A stretch of 64,000 bases of DNA from Bacillus taeanensis (GTDB lineage: Bacteria > Bacillota > Bacilli > Bacillales > UBA6769). The translations under genes and the position numbers were made by a program. The stretch covers positions 1 to 64,000 of the forward strand of contig NZ_QOCW01000009.1 in the NCBI RefSeq assembly GCF_003318295.1, written 5' to 3'. Below are positions 30,187-39,021 of the stretch, one piece after another (positions within the stretch are counted from its first letter, which is position 1; every line of letters starts with the position of its first letter). The notes below the pieces were generated by a model that ran no database searches, was not told the origin of the DNA, and was given only the letters and a program-made list of their open reading frames with translations.

Positions 30187-30491
30187 AAAAAATCTCCTTT
30201 CTCTTTCCTAATAAGTGTAGCCAAAATCCCTTAAAAATAATGCTTTCCCTTTAGCGCAACTTTTTAGACATCAAAAAGGTAATAGTAAATGCAAAACATT
30301 ACACTGAAATCATATACAGCCTTCCCTTTTGTCAACCATCTCCAAAAGATGTTCATAAATCTGACACAAAATTCTTAAATATTTATAATTTTTTGATTTT
30401 TCTTGCAGGAATATGTAACATTATATACAAATAATAAACTAATTGGCGAAACTGCCAAAAATAATCTTATATACAAGAAGGAGGAAATGAC
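30187..30491. other. Intergenic region between yitT and the MFS gene
   Basis: Probable divergent promoter region. On the minus strand TTGACA at 30335-30330 faces yitT without a clear -10 at standard spacing. On the plus strand TTGCAG (30403-30408), 17 nt, then TACAAA (30426-30431) could drive the MFS gene. No ORF or operator was recognised. Confidence 0.45.
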
Positions 30492-31769
30492 ATGAAGACA
30501 ACTAAAAACAGATGGCTCATCGCGTTATCAGCAATTGCCATTCATCTATCTATCGGTGCTGCCTATGCTTACAGTGTGTACAAAAAGCCTTTAGTCGACA
30601 CAATGGGTTGGTCATTAACCGATGTAACCTTAGCATTCACAATAATGATGGCGCTTGCAGGATCTTCTGCTGCTGTGTTTGGGAAATTTGTTGAAAGAAA
30701 TGGTCCAAGGAAATCCGCCATGGTTGCAGCAGTATTATTCGGGTTAGGACAAGCTGGTTCCGGTTTAGCTGCTGCCGTTGATTCTCTCACACTTTTCCTG
30801 CTTACATACGGTTTATTAAGCGGACTTGGATTAGGAATCGGCTATATCTCACCTGTTTCTACACTTGTCAAATGGTTTCCTGACCGCAGAGGCTTAGCTA
30901 CAGGGATGGCAGTACTTGGGTTTGGTACAGGCGCTCTTATTACCGCTCCCGTTGCAGCAAGCCTAATCGAATCGATTGGCATCGAAATAACCTTCTACAT
31001 CCTCGGAATCAGTTATTTTATTTTAATGATTCTTGGCGCTTCTTATATCGCTCCTCCTGAAGAAGGTTGGATGCCAAAAGGAATGGAAAAAGATGTGTTA
31101 TCCGGTAATAAAGAAGGTAAAAAAGATTTAGCACAGTTAACCGCAAAAGAAGCGGTAAAAACCAAACACTTTTGGATGCTCTGGACAATGATGCTGATTA
31201 ATACAAGTGCAGGAATTATGATGATTTCAGTTGCTTCTCCGATGGCACAAGAAGTTGTTGGCTTATCTGCCGCAGCGGCTGCTGCGATGGTAGGAATTAT
31301 GGGGATTTTTAACGGCGGCGGAAGACTTGGTTGGGCCGCGGCTTCTGACTATATTGGCCGACCTACTGTTTTTATGATTTTCTTTATCATTCAAATCGTT
31401 GCGTTCATCTCGCTTCCTTTAACAACAAATGCCCTATTGTTCCAAGCATTTATTTTGCTCGTTGTTAGCTGCTATGGTGGAGGTTTTTCTAACCTGCCTG
31501 CATTTATTGGAGATTTATTTGGAACAAAACAACTTGGCGCCATTCACGGCTATCTTTTAACAACTTGGTCTCTTGGCGGTGTATTTGGTCCAATGTTAGT
31601 CGCAACAATTAAAGAAAATACAGGCAGTTATATTCCAGTCTTCTATGTATTTACAGGCTTAATTCTTTTTGCTTTCCTTATTTCGATTATGCTTCGTTTA
31701 GATATTAAAAAAATTCAAAATGGACAGCCGCAAAAAAGCGTTGGTCATACAGCAAGAAAACTTTCTTAA
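30492..31769 (+). CDS. OFA-type MFS transporter (oxalate/formate antiporter family)
   Basis: 425 residues, 12 membrane helices, RBS AAGGAGGAAA. OFA features are the N-terminal SIGAAYAYSVYKKPL, the helix-4 region GLGLGIGYISPVSTLVKWFP, GLATGMAVLGFG, and late FGTKQLGAIHGYLLTTWSLG. Relatives move oxalate, formate, lactate or pyruvate; the substrate is unknown here. It is convergent with selA and shares a terminator with it. Confidence 0.85.
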   Translation: MKTTKNRWLIALSAIAIHLSIGAAYAYSVYKKPLVDTMGWSLTDVTLAFTIMMALAGSSAAVFGKFVERNGPRKSAMVAAVLFGLGQAGSGLAAAVDSLTLFLLTYGLLSGLGLGIGYISPVSTLVKWFPDRRGLATGMAVLGFGTGALITAPVAASLIESIGIEITFYILGISYFILMILGASYIAPPEEGWMPKGMEKDVLSGNKEGKKDLAQLTAKEAVKTKHFWMLWTMMLINTSAGIMMISVASPMAQEVVGLSAAAAAAMVGIMGIFNGGGRLGWAAASDYIGRPTVFMIFFIIQIVAFISLPLTTNALLFQAFILLVVSCYGGGFSNLPAFIGDLFGTKQLGAIHGYLLTTWSLGGVFGPMLVATIKENTGSYIPVFYVFTGLILFAFLISIMLRLDIKKIQNGQPQKSVGHTARKLS

Positions 31770-31777
31770 TAAAGTAA

Positions 31778-31803
31778 GAGGATGACGTATTCAAATCATC
31801 CTC
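31778..31803. terminator. Shared terminator of the MFS gene and selA
   Basis: 8-bp inverted repeat GAGGATGA / TCATCCTC between convergent genes, overlapping the selA stop codon. Confidence 0.65.
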
Positions 31804-33208
31804 TCGTAACTTCTTTAAATCCCGCTATTAGTTCTGATAGTTCTTGTTTCGTAATCGTTCGAAAATCAATGATTACTTTGTTTTCTTTAATTCGTGTAAC
31901 AATCGCTGGGGTACCTTTTCTTAACCTTTCAGAAAGTTCATGTGAGGACAAGTGCTCATTCGTAACCGCTACAGCAAATGTCGGAAGTTCCACATCAGGC
32001 ATTGTTCCTCCTCCAATCTGTGAGATTTCGTTTATTAGTTCAGCTTGAAAGGACGATGTCTGCTGTGTAAGTTCTTTTAGAAATGCTTCAGCGCGCTCTT
32101 TTATTTCTTCAAGCGGCTCGATAATATCACGAACAGTTGGAAGCTCTTTGAGGGCTTCCTCTCCCAATAAATACATTTTTAATGTTGATTCAAGTGCCGC
32201 GAATGTCATTTTATCAACACGAAGCACGCGTGCTAATTGATGTTTCTTTAGCTTAGCAATAATCTCTTTTTTTCCAGCAATAATTCCTGCCTGCGGTCCA
32301 CCTAACAATTTATCACCGCTAAACGAAACCACATCCACTCCCGCATCAATCACTTCTTTTACGACTGGCTCATCACCAATTCCAGCGCTTTTAAAATCAT
32401 AAAGTGAGCCGCTTCCTAGGTCTTCATAAAAAATAAGATGTGGATGATGATCTTTCAATGCGACAAGTTCTTCTGTCTCAACAGATTTTGTAAAACCAAT
32501 CGTTTTAAAATTACTTGTATGTACTTTCATCATCATCGCGGTCTGTTCATTAATCGCGTTTTCATAATCATAAAGATGGGTTTTATTTGTAGTACCAACC
32601 TCAATTAAATGGGCACCGCTTTCCTCCATAATTGAAGATACTCGAAAGGAGCCGCCAATTTCAACGAGCTGACCGCGCGAAACAATTACTTCCTTTTCTT
32701 TCGCTAACGCTCGTAATACAAGATAAACAGCAGCTGCATTATTGTTTACAACCATTGCCGCTTCAGCACCGGTTACTTCAGTAAGCAGCTCTTCAATAAT
32801 GTCATGACGTGAGCCTCGTTTTCCTTCCGCTAGTTTATATTCTAAATTAGAATAGTGACGAGCCGCATCGATTACATGTTCCACTGCTTTGTCACTTAAA
32901 CGCGCTCTCCCTAAATTTGTATGCAAAATCGTTCCTGTCCCATTAATGACTTGCTTTAAATAACCTTCTTTTAAATTTGTAACTCTTCTTTCTGTATTTT
33001 CAAAAATCAATTCCGTAAAATTTGGTTTATTGTCTTCATCAATTTGCAGTTTATTTTGTAACAACTGCTCTCTTATCAAATTAATTTCTTCTTGAAGAAC
33101 TTTCGTTAGCCTTGACTTTTCTAAAGAAATTTCATCTAATATGCTATTAAAACGCTCATCTTTTTGCAGTTCATGGACTGGCGGCAGTTCTCGTAAATAT
33201 TTTTTCAT
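31796..33208 (-). CDS. selA: L-seryl-tRNA(Sec) selenium transferase SelA
   Basis: 470 residues, full length. SelA is a PLP enzyme that converts seryl-tRNA(Sec) to selenocysteinyl-tRNA(Sec) using selenophosphate from SelD. The N-terminal domain starts YLRELPPVHELQKDERF; GTILHTNLGRARLS and NNNAAAVYLVLRALA are typical. The PLP lysine lies in SFSGDKLLGGPQAG (~residue 290). Third gene of the leftward selB - selW-like - selA run, though a terminator follows the selW-like gene. Confidence 0.97.
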   Translation of the reverse strand: MKKYLRELPPVHELQKDERFNSILDEISLEKSRLTKVLQEEINLIREQLLQNKLQIDEDNKPNFTELIFENTERRVTNLKEGYLKQVINGTGTILHTNLGRARLSDKAVEHVIDAARHYSNLEYKLAEGKRGSRHDIIEELLTEVTGAEAAMVVNNNAAAVYLVLRALAKEKEVIVSRGQLVEIGGSFRVSSIMEESGAHLIEVGTTNKTHLYDYENAINEQTAMMMKVHTSNFKTIGFTKSVETEELVALKDHHPHLIFYEDLGSGSLYDFKSAGIGDEPVVKEVIDAGVDVVSFSGDKLLGGPQAGIIAGKKEIIAKLKKHQLARVLRVDKMTFAALESTLKMYLLGEEALKELPTVRDIIEPLEEIKERAEAFLKELTQQTSSFQAELINEISQIGGGTMPDVELPTFAVAVTNEHLSSHELSERLRKGTPAIVTRIKENKVIIDFRTITKQELSELIAGFKEVTRG

Positions 33209-33289
33209 TGTTTACCCCTCCATTACGTTTATTATATCAGCAAAAAATGGAAAATTAAAAATCGTCTGCTGGTACGACTAACTAGAAAA

Positions 33290-33323
33290 AAGAGGCCGAC
33301 TTAAAGTATAAGATCGGCCTCTT
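33290..33323 (-). terminator. Terminator after the selW-like gene
   Basis: 10-bp inverted repeat AAGAGGCCGA / TCGGCCTCTT followed on the minus strand by a T-rich stretch. It lies between the SelW-like gene and selA; readthrough or a separate selA promoter is needed. Confidence 0.8.
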
Positions 33324-33333
33324 CTCAACATCA

Positions 33334-33573
33334 TTAAAACTTTTCATCCATTTTGTTGATAATTTCCTCTACTTGTGGAAATTTTCCTGTTTCTTTCTTA
33401 GAATAAATTTTTTCCTCATTTACGGTCACTTCAAATATCCCACCTGAAGCTGGAATAAGTTCCAATGAGGTAATCTTTCCTCGAAAGTGTGTAAATAGCT
33501 GTTCCGCAAGACCTGCGGCTTTTGGTGAATAGTTTCACATCATGCAAAATTCAATTGCTACTTTGTAACTCAT
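33334..33573 (-). CDS. SelW-like selenoprotein (Rdx family) with in-frame UGA
   Basis: 79 residues if UGA at 33537-33535 is read as selenocysteine (codon 13). The N-terminus is MSYKVAIEFCMM-Sec-NYSPKAA, the CxxU redox motif of selenoprotein W/Rdx proteins; C10 is the partner. After the UGA the frame continues through GLAEQLFTHFRGKITSLEL, PASGGIFEVTVNEEKIYSKK and MDEKF to a TAA. The start ATG has an AAAGGAG site at good spacing. A stem-loop 16 nt past the UGA has loop GGUCU. Standard gene calling reads this as a truncated or missing gene. The family's thiol-redox role is general knowledge; the partner here is unknown. Confidence 0.93.
33504..33518 (-). promoter_or_regulatory. Bacterial SECIS stem-loop of the selW-like gene
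   Basis: On the minus strand CCGCA - GGTCT - TGCGG, starting 16 nt after the UGA. The GGUCU apical loop matches the SelB-binding loop of E. coli fdhF. Confidence 0.88.
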
Positions 33574-33645
33574 CTAAAAAACTCCTTTAACCATTGATAA
33601 GTTTATTGTACAAAATGAAAAACTAAATTTAAAATGTTTTGCTTA

Positions 33646-35562
33646 TCACTGTTTTAATTTTACCCATTTCCGCTCATTTTCTAAACGAGAGGTGAGCTTT
33701 AATTCATCAAGCAGCTCTAAAAACGGAATTAAATATTTTCTTGGAAGCTCTAAAATTTCTTTCGCAGTCTTTAAATCAAATGATTGTTCTGTTTCTTGTT
33801 TTAAGTGAGATAACGCTTTTTCAAACGATAATTTATGAACAAGCAGATGCTCATCCAATTTATAGGCTTCCCCGCTTTGAAGTAAAAATGTTTGCAGGTC
33901 TACAATTTCTTTCTCAGGAATTTGTGAAGCTTTTACATATTCCTCCCATCGTTTTACCGCGATCCCATCGCTTTTTAAATGATCAATGATTTGATTCATC
34001 CGTTTTTCCCACTTTTTAGGAAAGTGAGAGGCAAAAGATTGTAAAGCGATATATTGTTCGCTCTTTTTTAATTTACTCTTCTCAACTAGCTTTTCAACCG
34101 CAAACTCAACATATAACTTTGGATAAAAGTCTCTATACGATTGAACAAGTTCTGCTTTATTTATACCGATTCTCATTGGATACTGTTCATGATAATCTTT
34201 TACCGCATTCACCAGTTCATCCTGCAGTGTGATTAACTGATGTGAAAGGATAAAACGATCGTTCGTCATTTCGATAATGTTGTTATTTTCAACTTCTTTT
34301 TTTAACACATCATGTAATTCATGTTCATTTAATGATGTATACTGCATGATCTGCTGCATATCAAGCAATTTATACTCAAATAAAACATCTTTCAGGCGAT
34401 CTTCTGGTGTTCCTTCTTTCTTTTTCATTAAAGCTTCAATCGTTTCAACGCCAAATCGGTATTTTTCGCCTTTAGGGTCAATCACCCAGCCTCCACCAAC
34501 TGTTTCAACAGGTGTTGGCCTTCTTAAAATAAATCGATCGCCGCGGCGCACAACAACCTCTTCATGAAGACGAAGCTGACAAAGCACTTCATCGCTCGTT
34601 TGTTTTACTTCATTTCGATCAAAAAAGACGATCGTTCCCATCACTTCTGATGTGCCAACATGAATTTTCACTAGAGAGCGCTGCTTGATTGGCGAGTTCA
34701 TTTCATCAACAAATTTTAAAGAAACATCAATGACCTTTGTGACTAGAAAATGATCGGAGGAAACAAGAACATCGCCGCGCTGAACTTCCTCTTTTGTAAT
34801 ACCGCCTAAATTAATCGCCGTTCTCTGTCCTGCCCGCGCTTCATCTGTCTCTTGGTGATGGACTTGAATTTGCCGTGCTTTTACTTTTTTCTGTTGAGGA
34901 AGAACGATTAATGGACTTCCTTTTCTCACCAGTCCTTCGTAAATCGTGCCGCGCACAACCGTTCCCTGCCCCTGCACTGTAAACACTTGATCAATTGGCA
35001 GCCGAAACGATCCATAGCTGTCGCGGGTTTCAATCTCGTTTAATTCATAAAAAATTTTTTCTTTTAACTCGTCAATTCCTTTTTTTGAAATGCTGTCTGC
35101 ATAAACAACAGAGGCATCATGAAAAACAGTGCTTGCCAACTGCTCCTGAATATCTAGTGTGACAATTTCCAGAAACTCTTCATCGACTGTATCAATTTTT
35201 GTGATTACGACAATACAGCGCTTGATCCCAAGAAACTCAAGGATTTCAATATGTTCCTTCGTTTGCGGCATTGTCCCTTCATCTGCCGCAATCACAAGAA
35301 GAACAAGATCAATCCCCGCCACTCCGGCAATCATTTGCCGAATAAACCGCTCATGACCGGGCACATCGACAACAGAAACATGCATGTTATCTTTCATATG
35401 TAACGGTGCATAGCCTAATTCAATCGAAATGTTTCGCTCTTTCTCTTCCTTTAGCCGATCGGTATCAACATTCGTCAGCGCTTTTGTTAATGTTGTTTTA
35501 CCGTGATCAATGTGACCTGCCATGCCAATCGTATAATACTTTGTATCCAATTCTGTCACCAA
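33646..35562 (-). CDS. selB: Selenocysteine-specific elongation factor SelB
   Basis: 638 residues. The EF-Tu-like GTPase part has G1 GHIDHGKTTL (~residue 16), G3 DVPGHERFIRQM and G4 TKID. Domains II-III are followed by the C-terminal winged helices that bind SECIS RNA (for example LDMQQIMQYTSLNEHELHDV and TAKEILELPRKYLIPFLELL). It delivers Sec-tRNA(Sec) to UGA codons. The start is TTG 35562 or the next codon GTG; no strong RBS. A plausible promoter is TTGAAC-17-TAAAGT (35620-35592). Confidence 0.96.
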   Translation of the reverse strand: MVTELDTKYYTIGMAGHIDHGKTTLTKALTNVDTDRLKEEKERNISIELGYAPLHMKDNMHVSVVDVPGHERFIRQMIAGVAGIDLVLLVIAADEGTMPQTKEHIEILEFLGIKRCIVVITKIDTVDEEFLEIVTLDIQEQLASTVFHDASVVYADSISKKGIDELKEKIFYELNEIETRDSYGSFRLPIDQVFTVQGQGTVVRGTIYEGLVRKGSPLIVLPQQKKVKARQIQVHHQETDEARAGQRTAINLGGITKEEVQRGDVLVSSDHFLVTKVIDVSLKFVDEMNSPIKQRSLVKIHVGTSEVMGTIVFFDRNEVKQTSDEVLCQLRLHEEVVVRRGDRFILRRPTPVETVGGGWVIDPKGEKYRFGVETIEALMKKKEGTPEDRLKDVLFEYKLLDMQQIMQYTSLNEHELHDVLKKEVENNNIIEMTNDRFILSHQLITLQDELVNAVKDYHEQYPMRIGINKAELVQSYRDFYPKLYVEFAVEKLVEKSKLKKSEQYIALQSFASHFPKKWEKRMNQIIDHLKSDGIAVKRWEEYVKASQIPEKEIVDLQTFLLQSGEAYKLDEHLLVHKLSFEKALSHLKQETEQSFDLKTAKEILELPRKYLIPFLELLDELKLTSRLENERKWVKLKQ

Positions 35563-35673
35563 CTTTTACTTTTAAATGTTATGTCATTTCTACTTTAATT
35601 GGAAAACAGCCACTGTTCAAGTAATTGGATTAGTTAGTGAATAGTTAGGTTATCTGATACGAAAGCTTATCAC

Positions 35674-35702
35674 TTGCGAAATGAAGTCATTTTAGATAGA
35701 AT
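35674..35702 (+). promoter_or_regulatory. SigA-type promoter of the tRNA-Sec gene
   Basis: TTGCGA (35674-35679), 17-nt spacer, TAGAAT (35697-35702). The predicted start is ~20 nt before the mature tRNA 5' end. Confidence 0.72.
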
Positions 35703-35729
35703 GGTTTTTGCAGCTAAGAAAATTCATAT

Positions 35730-35826
35730 GGGGTTGGATGGGTAACTGGTGTTCCCCTGAGTCTTCAAAACTCTGAGGGGCCTGCGTGCCAGGCTCGGTG
35801 GGTTCGATTCCCACACAGTCCCGCCA
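35730..35826 (+). tRNA. selC: tRNA-Sec, anticodon UCA (SelC)
   Basis: 97 nt, the long size class of tRNA(Sec). The anticodon loop is CTTCAAA, giving anticodon TCA (UCA). The anticodon stem GAGT/ACTC sits inside C-T/T-G flanks. The long variable arm is GCCTG-CGTGC-CAGGC, and the T-arm is GTGGG-TTCGATT-CCCAC. The eight-position acceptor pairs GGGGTTGG with ACAGTCCC through G-U pairs and one mismatch; discriminator G and an encoded CCA follow. It is divergent from selB, as often seen for selenocysteine loci. Confidence 0.95.
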
Positions 35827-35896
35827 ATATTGGGTTTTGGAATTTTGGTTAGGCAGATATACCACAAATTTTCGAGGCGATTTTAGAGAGGTTCCA

Positions 35897-35980
35897 ATGG
35901 GTACTTTGAGACTCTTTGGGGAATTTGCAATTTATAGAACTGTTATTGACCTGCTACAAAAAATTGTAGGAGGTAATTAG
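35897..35980 (+). CDS. Small ORF (27 aa) downstream of tRNA-Sec
   Basis: ATG 35897 with GAGAGG just upstream; the product is MGTLRLFGEFAIYRTVIDLL plus a short tail. Its last codons contain the GGAGG site of the next short ORF. No family was recognised. It could be the start of a lost gene or a remnant of an element inserted at the tRNA. Confidence 0.35.
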   Translation: MGTLRLFGEFAIYRTVIDLLQKIVGGN

Positions 35981-35981
35981 T

Positions 35982-36026
35982 ATGCAGAGAAACAAGTCCT
36001 CAACTACCCGTAAAACACGCGGATAA
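35982..36026 (+). CDS. Basic 14-aa ORF downstream of tRNA-Sec
   Basis: MQRNKSSTTRKTRG, with a strong GGAGG site ending 8 nt before the ATG. The length and basic character resemble a truncated gene start. Coding is plausible from the ribosome site, but no function is known. Confidence 0.3.
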   Translation: MQRNKSSTTRKTRG

Positions 36027-36034
36027 TAAAAAAA

Positions 36035-36056
36035 AGACCGACTAATTTATCGGTCT
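36035..36056 (-). terminator. Terminator of the His/Tyr/Gly repeat gene
   Basis: 7-bp inverted repeat AGACCGA / TCGGTCT, followed on the minus strand by a run of nine T. It lies 54 nt beyond the repeat gene stop. Confidence 0.8.
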
Positions 36057-36109
36057 GCTCTGTTACATAATTGTACACTTAGCTTAACAAAAACTCTAAA
36101 GATTACCGG

Positions 36110-36388
36110 TTATCCATAGTAATAGGTACCATGCCCATGGTGGAAGCCATAGCCTGGATAATAGCCGCTATGACCGTGATGGTAACCATAGCCCGGATAA
36201 TAGCCGCCATGACCGTGATGGTAACCGTAGCCTGGATAATAGCCGCCGTGCCCATGATGATAACCATAGCCTGGATAATAGCCGCCATGACCATGATGAT
36301 AACCATAGCCTGGATAATAGCCGCCATGGCCATGATGGTAAGAAGGTCTTTGCTGATCATCAAAACTTTCATAGGATTGACTTTCCAT
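36110..36388 (-). CDS. His/Gly/Tyr-rich tandem-repeat protein, probable spore coat protein
   Basis: 92 residues from ATG 36388 (RBS GGGAGAGGA). A polar N-terminus (MESQSYESFDDQQRPSY) is followed by five full 13-residue repeats HHGHGGYYPGYGY (the fifth HHGHSGYYPGYGF) and a shortened sixth. Low-complexity His/Tyr/Gly proteins of this type are common in Bacillus spore coats. They can bind metals through His clusters and crosslink through Tyr. A CATACACTA element fits a mother-cell promoter. Selenium involvement is not implied beyond location. Confidence 0.75.
   Translation of the reverse strand: MESQSYESFDDQQRPSYHHGHGGYYPGYGYHHGHGGYYPGYGYHHGHGGYYPGYGYHHGHGGYYPGYGYHHGHSGYYPGYGFHHGHGTYYYG
36119..36352. 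repeat. 39-bp tandem repeat inside the coat-like gene
   Basis: Six copies of a 39-bp unit encoding HHGHGGYYPGYGY, nearly identical at DNA level, so prone to copy-number change by slippage. Confidence 0.85.
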
Positions 36389-36420
36389 TTTTTCCTCTCC
36401 CTCAACCACATATTCCAAAA

Positions 36421-36429
36421 TAGTGTATG
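36421..36429 (-). promoter_or_regulatory. Possible SigK/SigE -10 element of the repeat gene
   Basis: CATACACTA on the minus strand matches CATANNNTA; an AC-containing segment ~17 nt upstream could be a SigK -35. It is 33 nt before the ATG. Confidence 0.5.
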
Positions 36430-36602
36430 TGTCTATTTTGGAGGAAGTGTAGGCACCCGCCTATTTTTAAGAAAGAGAACTAAATAAAAAGCGAGCTGGA
36501 TAGTTTTCAAGCTCGCTATTACTAAAGATTTCAAATGTGATTTTTTAGTGTGAACGGTCAAATTAGTAAAAAAACAAACAGAACCTTCCTAATACTCTTT
36601 TA

Positions 36603-38078
36603 TCATGTACCACAAAAAGTTCGGTAAGGACGTGCTGATGGCGGAGGCGGTGTACAGTAATCAGCCTGCTCAGGAGTGTGTGCGTATGGGTTTGAAAGAG
36701 CACCAAGAAGCTTCTCCATCACACCATAATCTCCTTGCTTCACCGCAGCTGAGAGCGCCTCTTCTACGCGATGGTTGCGAGGAATTAGCGCAGGGTTAGA
36801 GTTTCTCATCAACTGCTGTGATGCGTCTTTTGATTGCTGCTGCCTGCCTAGTCGTGCCTGCCAGCGCTCATGCCACTCTTTAAATTCTTCTGTGCCAAAC
36901 AGGTCTATATTTTCATGTTTATCAAAAGTTAATGCTATGAAAGTATTTGTATAGTCTGCATGATCTTTCTCCATCATTTTAAGGAGATCTTCAATAAGAG
37001 CTTCATCCTCTGATTCTTCATTAAATATTCCGAGTTTTGCTCTCATGCCTGTGATCCAGTTAGATTGATACAACTCACCAAAACTTGAAATGGCCTCTTG
37101 CGCCAGTTCAAGACCCTTCTCCCCATTTTCATGTAGAAGCGGAATGAGCGTTTCAGCAAACCTTGCAAGATTCCACCCGCCAATATACGGCTGATTGCCG
37201 TATGCATAGCGACCTTGGGCATCAATCGAGCTAAATACCGTTTTCGGGTCATACGTATCCATAAAGGCACATGGACCATAATCAATCGTTTCTCCGCTAA
37301 TCGTCATATTATCAGTGTTCATCACCCCGTGAATAAAACCAACAATCTGCCATTTCGCAATCAGCTCGGCTTGACGCTCAATCAATTTTTTAAGCAGCAA
37401 AAGATAGCAATTTTCATCAGCTTCAATTTCTGGATAATGGCGTTTTATCGTATAGTCAGCTAGAGCGCGAAGGTCCTCAACTGTCCCCCATCCTGCCGCA
37501 TATTGAAAGGTACCGACGCGCAGATGACTAGAAGCCACACGGGTGAGAACAGCACCAGAGAGTTCTGTTTCCCGAATGATTGACTCACCAGTTGTCACAA
37601 CTGCTAGGCTGCGGGTAGTCGGAATACCGAGCGCATGCATCGCTTCGCTAATAATATATTCACGCAGCATCGGTCCAAGTGCCGCTCGACCATCGCCTCC
37701 GCGGGAATATGGCGTTCTACCTGAACCTTTAAGCTGAATATCAAACCGCTCACCTTTAGGCGTAATCTGCTCGCCAAGAAGCAGTGCCCGACCGTCCCCT
37801 AACATATTAAAATGTCCGAATTGATGGCCGCCGTAAGCTTGAGCCAGCGGAAATCCGCCTTCAGGAATCTTGTTTCCAGCAAACACCTCTATACTATCTT
37901 CACTTTGCAGCGCCTCATCGTTCAATCCCAGTGATTCTGCTAACGGAGAATTGAAAATAATCAACTTCGGTGAGCGTACAGGGTTTAGATTAAGACTGCT
38001 AAAAAAGGTTTTTGGCAGACGAGCGTAACTGTTATCTAAGTTCCATCCTGTTTTTATTGTTTCTTTTTTTTGTGTCAT
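36603..38078 (-). CDS. selO: Protein AMPylase SelO (YdiU family), cysteine form
   Basis: 491 residues from ATG 38078, after AAAAGGAG. The SelO pseudokinase core is clear: [60 protein letters not shown], and the metal-site [20 protein letters not shown]. SelO transfers AMP to protein Ser/Thr/Tyr, mainly under oxidative stress. It ends PYRTFCGT, where the Cys is at the antepenultimate redox position that is Sec in animal SelO. The TGA stop is directly followed by TAA. Location inside a selenocysteine locus is notable. Confidence 0.95.
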   Translation of the reverse strand: MTQKKETIKTGWNLDNSYARLPKTFFSSLNLNPVRSPKLIIFNSPLAESLGLNDEALQSEDSIEVFAGNKIPEGGFPLAQAYGGHQFGHFNMLGDGRALLLGEQITPKGERFDIQLKGSGRTPYSRGGDGRAALGPMLREYIISEAMHALGIPTTRSLAVVTTGESIIRETELSGAVLTRVASSHLRVGTFQYAAGWGTVEDLRALADYTIKRHYPEIEADENCYLLLLKKLIERQAELIAKWQIVGFIHGVMNTDNMTISGETIDYGPCAFMDTYDPKTVFSSIDAQGRYAYGNQPYIGGWNLARFAETLIPLLHENGEKGLELAQEAISSFGELYQSNWITGMRAKLGIFNEESEDEALIEDLLKMMEKDHADYTNTFIALTFDKHENIDLFGTEEFKEWHERWQARLGRQQQSKDASQQLMRNSNPALIPRNHRVEEALSAAVKQGDYGVMEKLLGALSNPYAHTPEQADYCTPPPPSARPYRTFCGT

Positions 38079-38279
38079 TGTATCTCCTTTTCCTCTTTTG
38101 TCTTTTTGTATTTTCATCTTTTCGCTTTCCTAAAATAAAAATCATACATATCCTCAACTAATTTTAGTGATCTACCTTTATACTAACGCAATAAAAGCTG
38201 TTTTAGTGTCTACTTTTACCAATTTATTATACTTCTTTCATACAAACATAACACCCGTTGAACAATTAATTCAACTCTC

Positions 38280-38888
38280 TTAATAAATCAAACAATAAAT
38301 CAAAAATTTCTCATAAGGATTTTGCTCATAAACGCCTGGTAGAATTACTTCCTTCTTTAACTCAAAAGAAGGATGATTTTCTAAAAAATAAACATAATCT
38401 TCTGATCCATAATATAAAATGATCTCGACTTCCCGTGCTGCTTGTTCAACTGAAAGCAGGATGTTGTTTACCACTTTCATAAAGATTTGAACCGAAAATG
38501 GATTAAAGAAATAAAATCGGTTATCTAGGGAATCAATCTGGTACTCTTCTACATAACAGCAGCAAAACTGAATGTCATCTTTACTATGTTTTACTTTTTT
38601 AAAATAGTTGTTTTTATTTTCTATAGCTTCATTGTAAAAAACCTCGTTCATTTCGACCCCTACGACAGATGCTTTGTAGAAATAATGAATATAAAAATTT
38701 AACCGTCCTTTTCCGCAGCCAAAATCAACAACCCGATCACTGCTTTTCACTTCATAGTTTTCAAATAAAGTCTCTAATGCCTCATATGGTGTTGCTTCAT
38801 AGCGGTGATAATGAGACGAGTTATTAAATCCTTTTTGGTGTATTCTCGTATTGATGTTCAGTAATTCATCATAAGTTTTTTCTTTCAT
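38280..38888 (-). CDS. SAM-dependent methyltransferase, unknown substrate
   Basis: 202 residues. The Rossmann motif I is VVDFGCGKGRLNFYI (~residue 52), motif II VVGVEMNEVFYNEA, and a late FYFFNPF resembles an NPPF-type catalytic loop. RBS TAAGGAG-like precedes the ATG. Cytosolic. It lies between SelO and the OsmC-like selenoprotein but opposes the latter, so a common role with selenium (for example methylation of selenide) is only a thought. Confidence 0.72.
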   Translation of the reverse strand: MKEKTYDELLNINTRIHQKGFNNSSHYHRYEATPYEALETLFENYEVKSSDRVVDFGCGKGRLNFYIHYFYKASVVGVEMNEVFYNEAIENKNNYFKKVKHSKDDIQFCCCYVEEYQIDSLDNRFYFFNPFSVQIFMKVVNNILLSVEQAAREVEIILYYGSEDYVYFLENHPSFELKKEVILPGVYEQNPYEKFLIYCLIY

Positions 38889-39021
38889 TAGTTTCTCCTT
38901 ATATTAATTCCTGCAAAATTTTGAAATATTATTATCATAGCATAAAAACTTATAAACCAAGCCGCATTGTTTGCATAAAAAATGGAAGATTATTATTCTT
39001 ATAGTTAAGGATGGTGATAAA

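Noticed and set aside
35786..35980. 64-codon ORF starting inside tRNA-Sec
   Set aside because: Its first third is the tRNA gene itself. Only the shorter ORF from 35897 has an RBS.
36131..36487. 118-codon plus-strand ORF over the repeat region
   Set aside because: Shadow of the tandem repeat; codon pattern and the SigK-like signal favour the minus-strand gene.
36600..36605. TGA-TAA at the end of selO, which would give a C-terminal CGT-Sec if read through
   Set aside because: SelO proteins carry their redox Cys/Sec at the antepenultimate position; E. coli SelO ends C-S-S and animal SelO U-S-S. The Cys of FCGT already fills that place. No convincing stem-loop follows. Tandem stops are the simpler explanation.
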